This document shows positions 44,432 through 56,100 of a stretch of DNA of 64,000 nt, piece by piece. Each line of letters starts with the position of its first letter. Positions within the stretch are counted from its first letter, which is position 1. The translations under genes were made by a program, and so were the position numbers. The notes below the pieces were generated by a model. The model had not been told where the DNA came from and did not search any database. It saw only the letters and a program-made list of their open reading frames with translations. Where the stretch lies: contig CAWUHX010000169.1 of the NCBI GenBank assembly GCA_963922205.1, positions 558,001 to 622,000 on the forward strand, in the 5' to 3' direction. The stretch is from Romanomermis culicivorax (lineage: Eukaryota > Nematoda > Enoplea > Mermithida > Mermithidae).

Positions 44432-45650
44432 TTTTTGAAATCAAGTTGTCATTGTGAATTCAGCTGCAATCCCTGATTGGATTGACTGATCAACTGATAA
44501 AATACTGCGCTACTGGCCATGGATAAAATTTTTTATCATGTTCATTACACTCCATGACCTATCTGAAAGCCACACGACTTAGATTCGATTGTAGCAAAGC
44601 ATGTGCATGCAGTGTATTTTATCCCTAACATGGTATTAACTAATAAACTTGCTTTAATCTTATATCTGACATAATCTGCATAAATTCTCCACCATACTTT
44701 ATGGGAGGACTGACCAGCATACTGTAGGAAATAAAGCAGGCCCAAAAATGGTTGATGGCTTGTACGACTTTCATCTTTTTCTATTACCAGTAATTGAACG
44801 TGACATGGTATTTAACACAGAGGGATCTAAGCGACTCAAATTTGGAAACAGTTTTTGAAATCAAGTTGTCATTGTGAATTCAGCTGCAATCCCTGAATGG
44901 ATTGATTGATCAACTGATAAAATACTGCGCTACTGGCCATGGATAAAATTTTTTAATGTTCATTACACTCCATGACCTATCTGGAAGCCACGCGATTTAG
45001 TTTCGATTGCAGCAAAGCATGTGCATGCAATGTATTTTATCCCTAACATGGTATTAACAGATGCCGTCTAATAAACTTGCCCTAATCTTATATCTGACAT
45101 AATCTGCATAAATTCTCTACCATACTTTATGGGAGGACTGACCAGCATACTGTAGGAAATAAAGCAGGCCCAAAAATGGTTGATGGCTTGTACGACTTTT
45201 ATCTTTTTCTATTACCAGTATTTGAACGTGACATGGTATTTAACACAGAGGGATCTAAGCGACTCAAATTTGGAAACAGTTTTTGAAATCAAGTTGTCAT
45301 TGTGAATTCAGCTGCAATCGCTGATTGGATTGACTGATCAACTGATAAAATACTGCGCTACTGGCCATGGATAAAATTTTTTAATGTTCATTACACTCCA
45401 TGACCTATCTGGAAGCCACGCGATTTAGTTTCGATTGCAGCAAAGCATGTGCATGCAATGTATTTTATCCCTAACATGGTATTAACAGATGCCGTCTAAT
45501 AAACTTGCCCTTATCTGAGATAATCTGCATAGATTCTCCACAATGCTTTGTGGGAGGCTTATACGATTTTTATTTTTTCTACTAGCAGTAACTGAACGTA
45601 AGATGGCATTTAAGACAGAGGGATCTAAGCGACTCAAATTTGGAAATAAT
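44432..45650. repeat. Tandem triplication, ~420-428-bp unit
   Basis: The phrase TTTTTGAAATCAAGTTGTCA starts units at about 44432, 44852 and 45280. Each holds CCATGGATAAAATTTTTTA, GCATGTGCATGCA and TGGGAGGACTGACCAGC landmarks. The third unit is shortened internally and passes into the dispersed repeat at 45710. Units are nearly identical, so the amplification is recent. Confidence 0.9.
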
Positions 45651-45709
45651 ATGCATGGTATTCAACGTCGACTGATAAGAATTTCATACCAGATATTCAA
45701 TTCTATTCT

Positions 45710-46220
45710 TAACGGTTATATTTCACTTTTTGGGATTGTTGCAAACGGATGCGGAAAAGTTGAATTCAAGTTTATTATATGAGAGGTGCTGCTTGTTCTG
45801 AGTTGAAATTGGCGTACTGATTGGTCAAGAGAAGTTTGAATTTCAATACTTATCGCCAAGTGTTACACCATCAGTGTAACAAAATTTTGTACTATGCTCA
45901 TCGCAAACATACCTTTTTTATCTTCATCCAAACTGCGACCGTTGGTTGAGGAGAACAAGGCTAGAATCAAAAGAGTTGGTATAATCATTGTTCGGCTATG
46001 TAATAGTAGTAATAACTGCTTGTTAGGAATACTTCGAGCCGCGCTTGCAACGAAATTCGGAATGAGATATGCGATTGAGTATTGTCCTTTTGAAGGGTTC
46101 TATTGGCTTATTGTTTGATCAGCAACTACTATCATAATTTATTTACTGTCAAATAAAATATTCCCATTTTACAGTTCTAATGTCCACAAATCTTATGGGC
46201 TTTTAGGGATTATCGGTACC
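45710..46220. repeat. Dispersed repeat, uninterrupted paralogue of the hAT-bearing copy
   Basis: It aligns with 15521-16140. At the point corresponding to the hAT insertion it reads GGTTATATTTCAC without an insert, so it serves as an empty-site comparison. Confidence 0.7.
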
Positions 46221-46599
46221 ATGTACAGTGTGGTTCGGGACATATGAACACAGACAGCGACATTCTAAAATTTTTATTTGCACATTCGAATGGATGGAAT
46301 ACTGTAAAATTTTATTAAAATTGTGAAAATAGTGAAGCATACGGTACATTGGTTGTACAGTGTTGCTGTTACGGTCTGCAATTCACACAGTCTTGGGATT
46401 GCTATTGGGGAAGGTCAGTTATCTTGCATGAGAAAAAGCCTGGTGTTATAAGAATATTGTAGTCGGTTCAATTTCAAACTCGCAACATATGCTGTATTCA
46501 AGAAAACCGAATGCTCATCAAAACAGCATCCAATAATTATTTTTATCCTTGATTGAGTTACCTTGACAAAGATTTTTTTTACGGGTCCTATGACGGTCT
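46221..46599. other. Unannotated spacer
   Basis: No gene, RNA or repeat structure that I can support. Confidence 0.4.
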
Positions 46600-47865
46600 T
46601 TTCCCAACTGATCGATTCCCGATTGATCGAAATCACAATTGAACGATTCTCATGTGAACGATTCTCAAGTTAGTGATGATCAACTGAGCAATCCCCTATA
46701 GTGCTAATTCCCAATTGATCGGTTCCCGTGTGAGTGATTCCCTATTGAGCGAGTTCCCAACTAAGCGAATTTCCAATTGAGCAATTCCCAATTGAGGGAA
46801 TCTCCAAATCAGCGAATTCTAAATTAGGCGGCGATTCCAAACGAGTAATATAAGATAATGTTATAACACGCTTTTCACATTCTTTCCTTCACCTTATGTT
46901 ATTCTTTGTATACACTTCTTTGTTCTTTTGTTCTGTGTGTTGCTCATGTTTCCTTTATGTATGTTTTTGCATTTTTATCTTTCGTCTCTGCCTTCTTTCA
47001 TTTTCTTTTTTCTTGTCATCTACTTATTCTCTTCGGCTGATGAAACAATACATTACAAGTTGTCATTTTTAATAAGCATTGTCTCCCATATAATTCTTAT
47101 ACAATTGTGCACGCTCTTTTTCCTATATAATGTCATCCTTTTTGATTTTTTCTTCATTCTTACCTACTTTTTATCATAGTTTTTTGCTTTTACTTCTTTA
47201 TCTACTTCTTTTTCTATTCTCCTGATTCTTTCTTTCCTTGTTTTTTTCCACATTATTTTTTCTTTCTTCGTTACTGCATCCTCTATCCTACTTCTTCTTT
47301 TTTGGCACTTTTTTCATGTTGTTCCTTATTCTAATGTTTTTTCCACCTGTTCTCGGTTATTTTTAATGTCTTAATTTTTTTGACGTTTGCTTTCTCTTGA
47401 TGTTTTATTTCTTCCAACATTCTTTTGTTTATATTTTTTATGAAGATTTTCACACTTACAACGATGAAAGACTCTAGCATGCAGAACTGTACAAGAACTA
47501 TATGGAAGACTACGGTTATTTAAAATGACCACTTGTAACCTGTAGTATTATGAGCGAAGAAAGAAAAAATTAGATTACAAGAAGGAAGAAAATGAAAGAA
47601 AATAAAGCACAGACAAAAGATGAAAATGTGAAAACACACATTAACATACAAACAAAACATAAGCAATACACACACAAAAATGAATGAAAAAAACCTATAC
47701 AAAGAAAAATGTGAGGTAAAGAAGGAAAATAGGAAGAAAGCGTTATTAAATTCTCGAGTTTGGAATCGCCGATTAGGAATTCGCTGATTGGGAATTCACT
47801 CAATTGGGAATCGTTCACATGGGAATTCCTCACTTGATAATCGATCACAGGAGAATACCTATCCT
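46600..47865. mobile_element. Foldback element with CCCAATTGA-type subterminal repeats
   Basis: Words of the form ATTCCCAATTGAGCGA repeat about every 17-20 bp at 46600-46850, and their complements at 47755-47860. Further in, a T-rich arm (46870-47075) is the inverted match of an A-rich arm (47515-47745). Examples are CGCTTTTCACATTCTTTCC with its complement and ACAAGTTGTCATTTTTAA with TTAAAATGACCACTTGT. The short membrane-like frames here come from T-rich composition. Confidence 0.75.
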
Positions 47866-47872
47866 ATAGGCT

Positions 47873-49305
47873 GGATTATACTCCTTACGCCACGCTGGGC
47901 TTACGCTTACGTCAGGCTACGCTGGGCTGGGCCAGCCCAGCCTGGCATAGCACAGCGTGGCGTAAGGAGTATAACCAATTTTACGCTATATAAGCAGACA
48001 AACAAAAAATCGTGGGTTTTTTAGCTAAAACATGTTGAAAATGGTTTTTTAAAATGTTTGTTGTATGCTCATTGATGTTTTTCATCATTTGAATCAAAAT
48101 CACAACAATTTTCAAAAGCTTTCCAACATTTTACCGAATTTGGAAAAAACTGATGCATTTCGATTAAAATGCTGATGCGATTCACTCCGTGTCAAATTTT
48201 ATGAAACAACACATAGAAAAAGGATGCTCTTTCTGATTGGATAAATCATGAAAACATTTGTTTGGGTTAGAAACATTATGTAATTGCGGAGGAAGTGCTA
48301 TGGGAACCCCCCCCCCGCCAGAAATCGTTGGCCATATGGCTAGCCATTGGGCGACCCCCCTCCAGGATTATCCAATCTTATGGCTAGCCATATGGTAGTC
48401 ATAGGGACCCCAATACTCTCGGTCGGAAAAATAGTGGAAAATATCAATTTTTGAACAAAAAATGGTCGAAAACGTCAATTTTATTGGCGCTTCGCGCCAG
48501 GAATAAATTTTTTATCGTTTTTTAGACAAAAATTACTATTTTTCGAACCATTTTTTGGACTTTTTTGGTGAAAAAACAAACTTTTTTCCCTCAAAGACCT
48601 CTCCCCCAGAATTTTTGGGGAATTAGTGACGCCCTGCCTGAAAAAAGTCGTCCGACCCCCCAGACCTCGGGGCTCCGTTACATTATGGTTAGAAAACAGA
48701 GGAAAGAGACAATTTTGATAGACTTTATCGATACCGGCGAGACTCTATCGAAAATACGCTTTCTTACGGTTTAAAAATACCGCCAAAATTTTTCCCATGC
48801 CAAAAAACTTTAAGAATGAAGAATATTAATTCGATCGAACTTTGTCGAAAATTAGAAAAAATTACGTGAACGAAAATTAAGAAAAACGTTATTTTGATGG
48901 TTGAAAAACATCACCATAATTTTTTCTGACGCAAAAAACATTAGAAAATGATGAATATTGGCCGATAAAAATGAATATCGGTCGAATATTCCCTGAAAAT
49001 GAAAAAAACATCTTGCACTTGGCAAAATTTCACGAAAAATGAAGCTTTTCCGTGTTTTAAAAACTTCACCATAATTTTTCCCGCTTTCGAAAACCCAGAA
49101 AAACCCCAAAATCGGCGCCAAAATTTTCAAAGTTGGCGTAAGCTGGCGTAAAATCGGCCGACAAGATTTTTGCACGCCTGTTTGTGCTGGCTTACGCCAG
49201 GCCTGGCGTAACCTGGTGTAGCAAGGTGCAACAATTTTCGGTTATACTCAGTCGCCTAAGCCAGCCTGGCGCAGCCCAGCCCAGTGCAGTGAGTAATAAC
49301 TGGGG
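47873..49305. mobile_element. MITE-like element with nested GC-rich palindromes at both ends
   Basis: The left end is an almost perfect hairpin (TATACTCCTTACGCCACGCT at about 47877, complement near 47955-47975). The right end (about 49125-49300) has related GGCTTACGCCAGGCCTGGCG and CAGCCCAGCCCAG motifs in inverted relation to the left. The interior is AT-rich, with the palindrome CCATATGGCTAGCCAT and its complement near 48333-48393. No gene was recognised. Confidence 0.55.
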
Positions 49306-49354
49306 CTTATGATTAGAGTGAAAAAATTCCATGCCTTCAGTTGCGTGCAAAATC

Positions 49355-49934
49355 TGTTGTAGTGTGTTTTCCGCCGATTTTTCATTATTTGTCAAAACGC
49401 GTCACAGGCCCGCAGGTGGCAAGTGGAGAGAGCAACGCGGACCACCAGTGGCCATCTTACTGTAGCGCACGTCGGTACGCGTGCGCTGGTCTCTCTCTAC
49501 ACATTATTCGTTACGTATACTTTACGTGTATTTTATTTTCTTTACTAGTTGTGTGCCCCGCCGGCCACCACTAGTACGCATTAACCGCCTCCCACCACGC
49601 CTTTTCGTCTTTACTCGCCCGTGCGTGGGAGTAGATTTATTATTGTCATTTTATTTTTCGTCTCGCCCGTAACGTTTTGGTCACGTAAGTTTTTCGTACG
49701 TTATTGTATCATAATAAATAGGTAGGAGAATCCCTTTATTTTTAGTTAGTGAGAAAGAAGGGAGACAATTAAAGAAACTAGGTTTTCTTTAATTGTTGGG
49801 GTAATTATTGTCGGGGTTTAAGTACTAGTAATTAAGTAATCGGGTAAACGTGGGCGTGGGACGCACGTACATTAAGGACGCAACCTCGGAATCCCAATCC
49901 TGCTCACGCCGCATCAACTACGCTCCGACCAGAC
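49355..49934 (+). repeat. 5' LTR, lacking its last ~12 bp
   Basis: It matches the 3' LTR base for base from 49355 to 49919, then with two mismatches to 49934, where it passes into RT coding sequence. The CCGACCAGAC at 49925-49934 exists in both the LTR and the RT frame, so the deletion joint lies in this short homology. A possible AATAAA signal is at 49711. Confidence 0.9.
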
Positions 49935-52184
49935 AAATGCGAGTTCCTGCCACCGCAAGTCAAATTTCTGGGACATCTACTTAGCGCCCGCGGAATCGCC
50001 GCCGATCCCGAGAAAGTCAAAGCGATCGCCGAATACGAATTTCCGAAGACTAAAAAAGGTATGCAAAGTTTTTTAGGTCTAATTCAATGGTGCAAGCGAT
50101 TCATTCCGAATTTGGCAACCTTGTCCAGTCCTTTGTACGGACTCTTACGCAAAGACGCCCAATATTTCGCCACGGATGAACACCACGCCGCTTTCAAAGG
50201 AATCAAAACAGCCCTTACGTCCTCGCCCTTTCTCCGGTATCCCGTCTACAATGGCAAAGCTCAATTCGTTATTCAAACCGACGCTAGTACGACCGCCATC
50301 GGAGCAATTTTGTATCAAGAAAACGAAAACGATCAATGGGTCATCGCCTACAATAGTCGCGTACTCACCGATGCCGAAACCCGCTACAGTACAACTGAGC
50401 GTGAATGCCTCGCCATTGTATACGGCTTCCGGATGTACCGCCACTATGTGTACGGCCAAAAAGTTATCGTCCGCACCGATCACAAGCCCCTCGAATGGCT
50501 CAAAGACGAGAAACACCGCAATTCACGACTACAACGCTTCGCGATCAGCTTACAAGATTACGATTACAAAGTGGAATATGTTAAGGGTAAGGATAACGCT
50601 TGCGCTGATTTTCTGTCTAGGAAAGATGACCGCGACAAATGCCCGATCCAAAACGCTGAAAACTTGACCGCAAAGATCTTCCGTGAAAACTTTCACCCTG
50701 CTGGTGCAACTACGGAAGCCGACCTAACGGTACCGGAAATACGCCCAGCAGTGGATTCACTATCCACGGAGGTCGATGCCGAAATCAACGCCATCACCCG
50801 TGCGATGACGAGAAAGACCATCAGTTCACCCACACTCTCTAATTCAATGCCTAAAGATGCCGACCACGAACCGCCTCCGGCCGAAGTCATTACGATCGCC
50901 GCTCACGAAGAAGTTTTAGAAGCTCAAGCCGCAGATCCAGCCATAACGAGAATCATCACCTCTCTCAAAACGGATAACGCCGCCAAACACCCGCCGATTT
51001 TCTTCCTCGAAGATCAACTTTTATACCGGAAAATCAAAGATGTCAAGCAATTAGTCGTACCCGCCTCCATGGTCGACCAAACTCTTCACCAATTCCACGG
51101 CGCAAAAATTTTGAATCATCAAGGAACAAATCGTACGCTAGCCGCCATTAAAGCTCACTTTTGGTGGCCCCGCATGGAAGAGGACGTTCGGGATTGGATC
51201 AAAACCTGTAAAATTTGCCAACTAACAACGCCGCGCACGTCACCGCCTCCGCCATTGTTGCCAATTCAACCCAAACACCCATTCGAAATCGTGGCAACCA
51301 ACATCGTCAATATTTCGCCAGTAGGTGAGAAGCGTCCCTACGTTATTGTTTTTCAGGATTACTTTACGAAATTCGTATCCGCGCACCCGATACCGGATCA
51401 AAAAGCCTCAACAATAGTCGAATGTTTTATCAACAACGTCGTCCTCACGCACGGTAGCCCACTTGTACTCCTTTCCGATCAAGGTGGATGCTTTACGTCA
51501 AAACTCATGCAAGATATTTGTGAACTTCTCAAAATTCGAAAAGTCAAAACAACGGCGTACCACCCCCAGTGCAACGGAATGGTTGAACGTTTCAACCAAA
51601 CATTGATCGCTCAACTCAAAAAATATACCGCCGACGATCCAGACAACTTGGAGCGATACCTGCCATACGCCGTGTTCGCTTACAACGCCACGCCGCATAC
51701 AGCCACACGACATTCGCCGTTCAGTTTATTACGAGGATATGAACCGCGCATCACCTTGGACTACGATTGCGCCCGCCGCCTCACCTTGCCGTTGAATTAC
51801 GACGCTTATCAACATATTCTAACGCAAGCCCAACTCAAGATGCACGAAAAGATCAAAGCTAACCTCGATGCCGCAGCCGCCGCCAGCAAAAAATATTTTG
51901 ACCGCAAAGCTCGAAGACGCGACTTTGCCGTCAACGACTTAGTTCTTTTGACCAACACGCGAAAAGCCAACAAGATTCAACCCGACTTCATCGGGCCTTT
52001 CCTCATCACGGACGCGTCCCGCGCAGCCGAAAACGTTGTTACCATTGACGCACTCGACGCGCCCGGCCGCCCGCAGACTGTCTCCATAACGCGTCTAAAA
52101 CCGTTCATCCCACGACCGGCAAAGAATACTTTTGACAACGAGGAAGGTGGACCCCGCACGCCCCACACTTCCCGCCGGCAATAG
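49923..52184 (+). CDS. pol remnant: RT C-terminus, RNase H and integrase
   Basis: The frame is open from 49848 inside the LTR, and homology begins at LRPDKCEFL (49923). The first internal Met is at 50061. In order: the RT thumb/connection ([14 protein letters not shown]), RNase H ([29 protein letters not shown]), a linker, the integrase zinc domain (H..H, CKIC), the core with SDQGG (Asp at 51478) and MVERFNQ (Glu at 51584), and the C-terminal domain ending IPRP. The first catalytic Asp of the DDE triad appears as Asn: VATN at 51300-51302 (AAC), where related elements have VATD. The RT catalytic half is deleted. The product would not support reverse transcription. Confidence 0.92.
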   Translation, partial: LRPDKCEFLPPQVKFLGHLLSARGIAADPEKVKAIAEYEFPKTKKGMQSFLGLIQWCKRFIPNLATLSSPLYGLLRKDAQYFATDEHHAAFKGIKTALTSSPFLRYPVYNGKAQFVIQTDASTTAIGAILYQENENDQWVIAYNSRVLTDAETRYSTTERECLAIVYGFRMYRHYVYGQKVIVRTDHKPLEWLKDEKHRNSRLQRFAISLQDYDYKVEYVKGKDNACADFLSRKDDRDKCPIQNAENLTAKIFRENFHPAGATTEADLTVPEIRPAVDSLSTEVDAEINAITRAMTRKTISSPTLSNSMPKDADHEPPPAEVITIAAHEEVLEAQAADPAITRIITSLKTDNAAKHPPIFFLEDQLLYRKIKDVKQLVVPASMVDQTLHQFHGAKILNHQGTNRTLAAIKAHFWWPRMEEDVRDWIKTCKICQLTTPRTSPPPPLLPIQPKHPFEIVATNIVNISPVGEKRPYVIVFQDYFTKFVSAHPIPDQKASTIVECFINNVVLTHGSPLVLLSDQGGCFTSKLMQDICELLKIRKVKTTAYHPQCNGMVERFNQTLIAQLKKYTADDPDNLERYLPYAVFAYNATPHTATRHSPFSLLRGYEPRITLDYDCARRLTLPLNYDAYQHILTQAQLKMHEKIKANLDAAAAASKKYFDRKARRRDFAVNDLVLLTNTRKANKIQPDFIGPFLITDASRAAENVVTIDALDAPGRPQTVSITRLKPFIPRPAKNTFDNEEGGPRTPHTSRRQ

Positions 52185-52413
52185 TTCGCTTTAAATTTTC
52201 CTTTTGTGATACGGCGCTCATCACGCCGCGTTGTACATAATCTTTGTGTTTGTTTAATTTAGATCATGGCGACCTCGATAACGAGCAAGGATGCACGGCA
52301 GTTCCAACGTTTCCACTCAATACGTCGTTTTTGCCTTCCACCGACTTTACAATGTCACTTTACATCCAGTCCCGGTTTCCACACTTTCACAATAGGAGGG
52401 GGTTTCTTCTATA
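52185..52413 (+). other. Spacer between pol and the accessory ORFs
   Basis: No feature beyond short uninformative frames. Confidence 0.5.
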
Positions 52414-52602
52414 ATGTTAGGTTCTGTTGGCGCGAGGCCATTCGGTTTACTTCCGCCCGACCCTGGCCGCTATCACTCTCATAAGACTAATTGGGAAAGG
52501 TTGATTTTACTCTCCATTAACATAGTGGTGTTTGTGTTGCTTTTCGTAATGATAGTGTTTGCATTTTCCTACTTTACACTTTCTTCACCTTTCAGCGGCT
52601 GA
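52414..52602 (+). CDS. Small ORF with one transmembrane segment
   Basis: 62 codons from ATG at 52414. The N-terminal 28 residues are polar; one strongly hydrophobic helix follows (LILLSINIVVFVLLFVMIVF), then a short tail. It has the shape of a small single-pass membrane protein. With no second copy of this element for comparison, it may be a chance frame. Confidence 0.4.
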   Translation: MLGSVGARPFGLLPPDPGRYHSHKTNWERLILLSINIVVFVLLFVMIVFAFSYFTLSSPFSG

Positions 52603-52688
52603 TTCTTTTTACTATTTCATTTCCATCTTTCACTTCCATCAGCAATAGTCGCATTTTCCAGCCGCTCTCAAAAATTTTATTTTTAAAT

Positions 52689-52838
52689 ATGACGACGCCG
52701 TCGACCGCATCATCCTCCACGGCCGACGACCCTCCCCCGTACCGCGAATCGATAAACGTAAACGAACGTTACGTCCGCTGGGCCGAACAGCAGCCCCACC
52801 AGAACGATTTAAGTTTCGCCTGCGACGGTATTTTCTAA
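52689..52838 (+). CDS. Small ORF with a PPPY motif (49 codons), possible first exon
   Basis: ATG at 52689-52691, TAA at 52836-52838. It is Ser/Thr-rich at first, then DDPPPYRES, then RYVRWAEQQ. PPxY is a motif that binds WW-domain ubiquitin ligases in viral late domains. GT at 52828-52829 (GACGGTATTTT) could be a donor that joins this exon to the long downstream ORF. The acceptor was not resolved. Confidence 0.45.
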   Translation: MTTPSTASSSTADDPPPYRESINVNERYVRWAEQQPHQNDLSFACDGIF

Positions 52839-53102
52839 TTTTATGCTTTTGCTGCTTATACTTGCATGCTTTTGCTTGGGACCCCATGAGTTTCTCCCCC
52901 TCTGTAGTCTTGGGTCAGAGTTCCATGGTCAGCCGCCGCGATCCCGTCATCGTCAAGTTGTGGCCTTCTCAGTCCACAACCGGCCGCTGCCTTGATTCCC
53001 GCATACCACAACTCTCGTTATCTCGCTATCGTAGCCCGATCCAGTTGTCCAAGTGCGCCCATCAAGGTGACATCGCTGCCCAAGCCAACGCCGCCTCAAA
53101 GC

Positions 53103-56100
53103 ATGTGTACTTCTAACGAATTGACAACACCACCACGCTTTCCCCTTCGTTCATGTTTACATCATCCTTTAAACCCCATGTCGTTCATTCGACGTGGCGT
53201 CCCATGTGTCACTGATGAGTATCGCATTCGCTCTTGTTTAGAAAACAACGTCAAACGCCTAACTCGCGTCGCCGATTTGGAGTCGTGGTACATTTCCATG
53301 TACGCGCGACCCCCGAACGTCTTGCCGCCGCCGATTTTCCTTTCACCCGGAAGTTTGGGGCAGGCCTTGGCCGCCCAACCCACACCAAACTTCCGTGGAT
53401 ACACGCTGGTCGGCTTTGACACCGAATCCATCTCAGCCGCCGACTTCAAACAATTTCAATGCACAGTTCAAATGCCAGCCGACCCCAACGCGTCTAGTTA
53501 CCCCCGCTACGTTCAACTCGCGTTTCCAAATGGCACGATGTTCGTCTTCGAAACGTTCACCGCCACCCCAGAAGACTGGACCGCGCTTTTCGCCCTAGTC
53601 GACGGCGACCACACCATCGTAGTTTCCTTCGATGGAGCCGACGACTGGGCGGGAATCTACGCCCTTCTGGGCACTCAATTTCGCACCGACCGGCAAAAGA
53701 AGAACAAAGACCCCGTCGTGAAAGCGATCCACTTCGACGCGTACCGCGTCATTCGCAATATCGACATATCTCCGTCATTGTACGAGTTGGCACGCCGAAT
53801 CGGTTTCTTCCCGGAAAAACGCACGCTCAAAGCCACAGTTTCCGCAATGTGGGCGCTGGACGTGTCAAAGCTCACTTTACGCTTTCCCCACGCTCTCCGC
53901 TTTTTCAACAATCCAACAACGTCGTTCCTACAATCCGACGTCCTGGCATACGCGGCCCTCGACGCCTACTATCCGCTGCTATTGTTCTTGGCATTTGGTC
54001 GTTACGGCTTCATCCCCGAGGTCTACAAGGCGCCCGCGTTGTTCCCCCACGACTCGTTGGACGCCGCCGAAATCGACCATCTCGCCGAGTACGTCATCGC
54101 CACGTTTCACAACGTCGCGCTGTCGGATGTCCTGCCTCCCGACTACGCCAACCGGATCTACCCGACTACGTCGCAAGTGGCCTTGCCCGCAATCATGCGA
54201 GATGAAGTTCTTTCGGCTTATAAATTTTTTATGTATGACTGCACATCGTCCGACCACGGTCGGTCTTTCTGTTTAGGAACGGTTCCCAACGGCTTCAAAG
54301 ATGTCAAATCCTTGACGCGGACAACTCACCCGAAGCTTCTCCCTGTTCCGAAAGTGCCGAAAAAGAAGAAAAAGAAACAGAAGGACGAATGGAACAAGTC
54401 ACCAGACGTCTCCGACGACGAAGACCCGGCTCTAAAACCACAATCGGTGTTCGATGATCCCAAACGTCTTCAAGCAGCCGTCACGTCAGCTATGAAAAGC
54501 AATATTATTCATCGAATCATCGAGCTGCTCAACTTTCCGCTTTCACCGATATACAAGTTGGCCGTCCGCGATCGTATGCCTTACAACGATCCCAACTTGC
54601 CGCCGCTTCCCCACGAAGTCGAAGATCTTTGGACCGAACGCGTAGCCGCCGACCAACCCCTACGAGAGCGCACTTATAACGGTACCCATTATCGTTATCA
54701 CCCTTCAACCATCCTTAACTTTTTACAGATTGATGGAGAATGGTTCCGGAAGCTAACGTCTTTTATGCCGTTAGCCGCGCTCCTAGCTTCACCATGTTCC
54801 GCCGCGGAATACGCCTGGGTCAACGACGTCCTCCTCCGCCACGCGCAATCGATGACGCCAGATACATGCGCCATGTTCTACGAATGCATGTGGTACCGCA
54901 GCGACGGCAACCCCAATTCGCTTCTCACGACTTGGATGAACCGCATTCCGGAACGCGAGCCCAGTTTTTCGGCCGACCCAAGCACGTACATCTGCAACCG
55001 CTTCGCGTTACGCCCGATCGTGTTCGACGAAAACTTCCACATGGAAACGTCGGTCGAAGAAGTTGAAATCGATGAAAACGATTATACGGCCAATCCACAT
55101 AGCCGTTTCCATTTTTATTCAACGTTCATCGCGCTCATCGACCACCAAAACCGTCTTTTGTTCCCCGCGCCGGTGTATGCGTACCCCATGCCGACTACGG
55201 CTTCGGTGCACACGCTCACCGCCGAGGAACTTCTCGACCGCCCTATCGACGTCGAAGTTGAACCCGCCGACGATGAACTCCTTGAAACGCCAATCTTCGA
55301 TCTCAACATAGCGAAGCTGCCGCCGTCAACGGACGTGTCGGCCCTTCCTATGGTACCCGCGCCTTCCGATATTACCGCAACCGCCACACAAATCAACGAT
55401 TTCCTGAAATTGACGCTCGATGAAATTTCTAACATCGCTCCGGCCCCGATGGACGAATCCACACCCGTCCAACCCGCCGCGATTGACTCCGAGACTATGA
55501 CGTCAGAACAAATGTTGACTGACATACCCGAAGAGAGCACGGTGGATCAATCCACGTCTATGGACGTCGCCTCTATGGAACCAGCCGCTGCGACTATCAC
55601 CACGGCACCCGCCGTGGATCCACGAATATATTTGGCAACGCCGGCCCTTTTGCCGGGACCTCCGCTTATTGCTACTGTTGCCGCAGCCAGGTATAGTGCT
55701 CCTGTACGTTTTTCGCAACAGTTTATTTCAGCTCCGCAATGGGACGCTTTGGCCGCAGCACTGGCCGCGCATCATTTTCCGCCACCGCCGCCAGGTATGT
55801 TATTTCCCGAACATCAATGGAAAGATTTCCCCGAAGCGTTGAAAGAACGAATACAAGAAATTTTGTTGCCACAACCGACGTTGATCGCTCCGGCCCCGCA
55901 AGTCGCTCAAATGGCTCCTGCGATGGCCCAACCCGTCACGCAACCACCGGCCCCGTTACCGCCGCCGGTCATATCGCAACCGCCGCAACCAGCGATTCTA
56001 CCGCCGCCGACGGCGCCTGTGGATGTCCATACCCCACAGGCATCCAGCACGTCCGTGCCGGCTTTAGATCGCTATGGTAATCCCATCCGAAGACCCGGTC

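Noticed and set aside
46928-47179. 83-codon hydrophobic plus-strand frame
   Set aside because: It lies in the T-rich arm of a foldback element. Hydrophobicity follows from TTT/CTT codons.
52266-52484. 72-codon plus-strand frame overlapping the small membrane ORF
   Set aside because: It has no hydrophobic or motif structure, and its overlap with the better-formed 52414-52602 frame suggests a chance frame.
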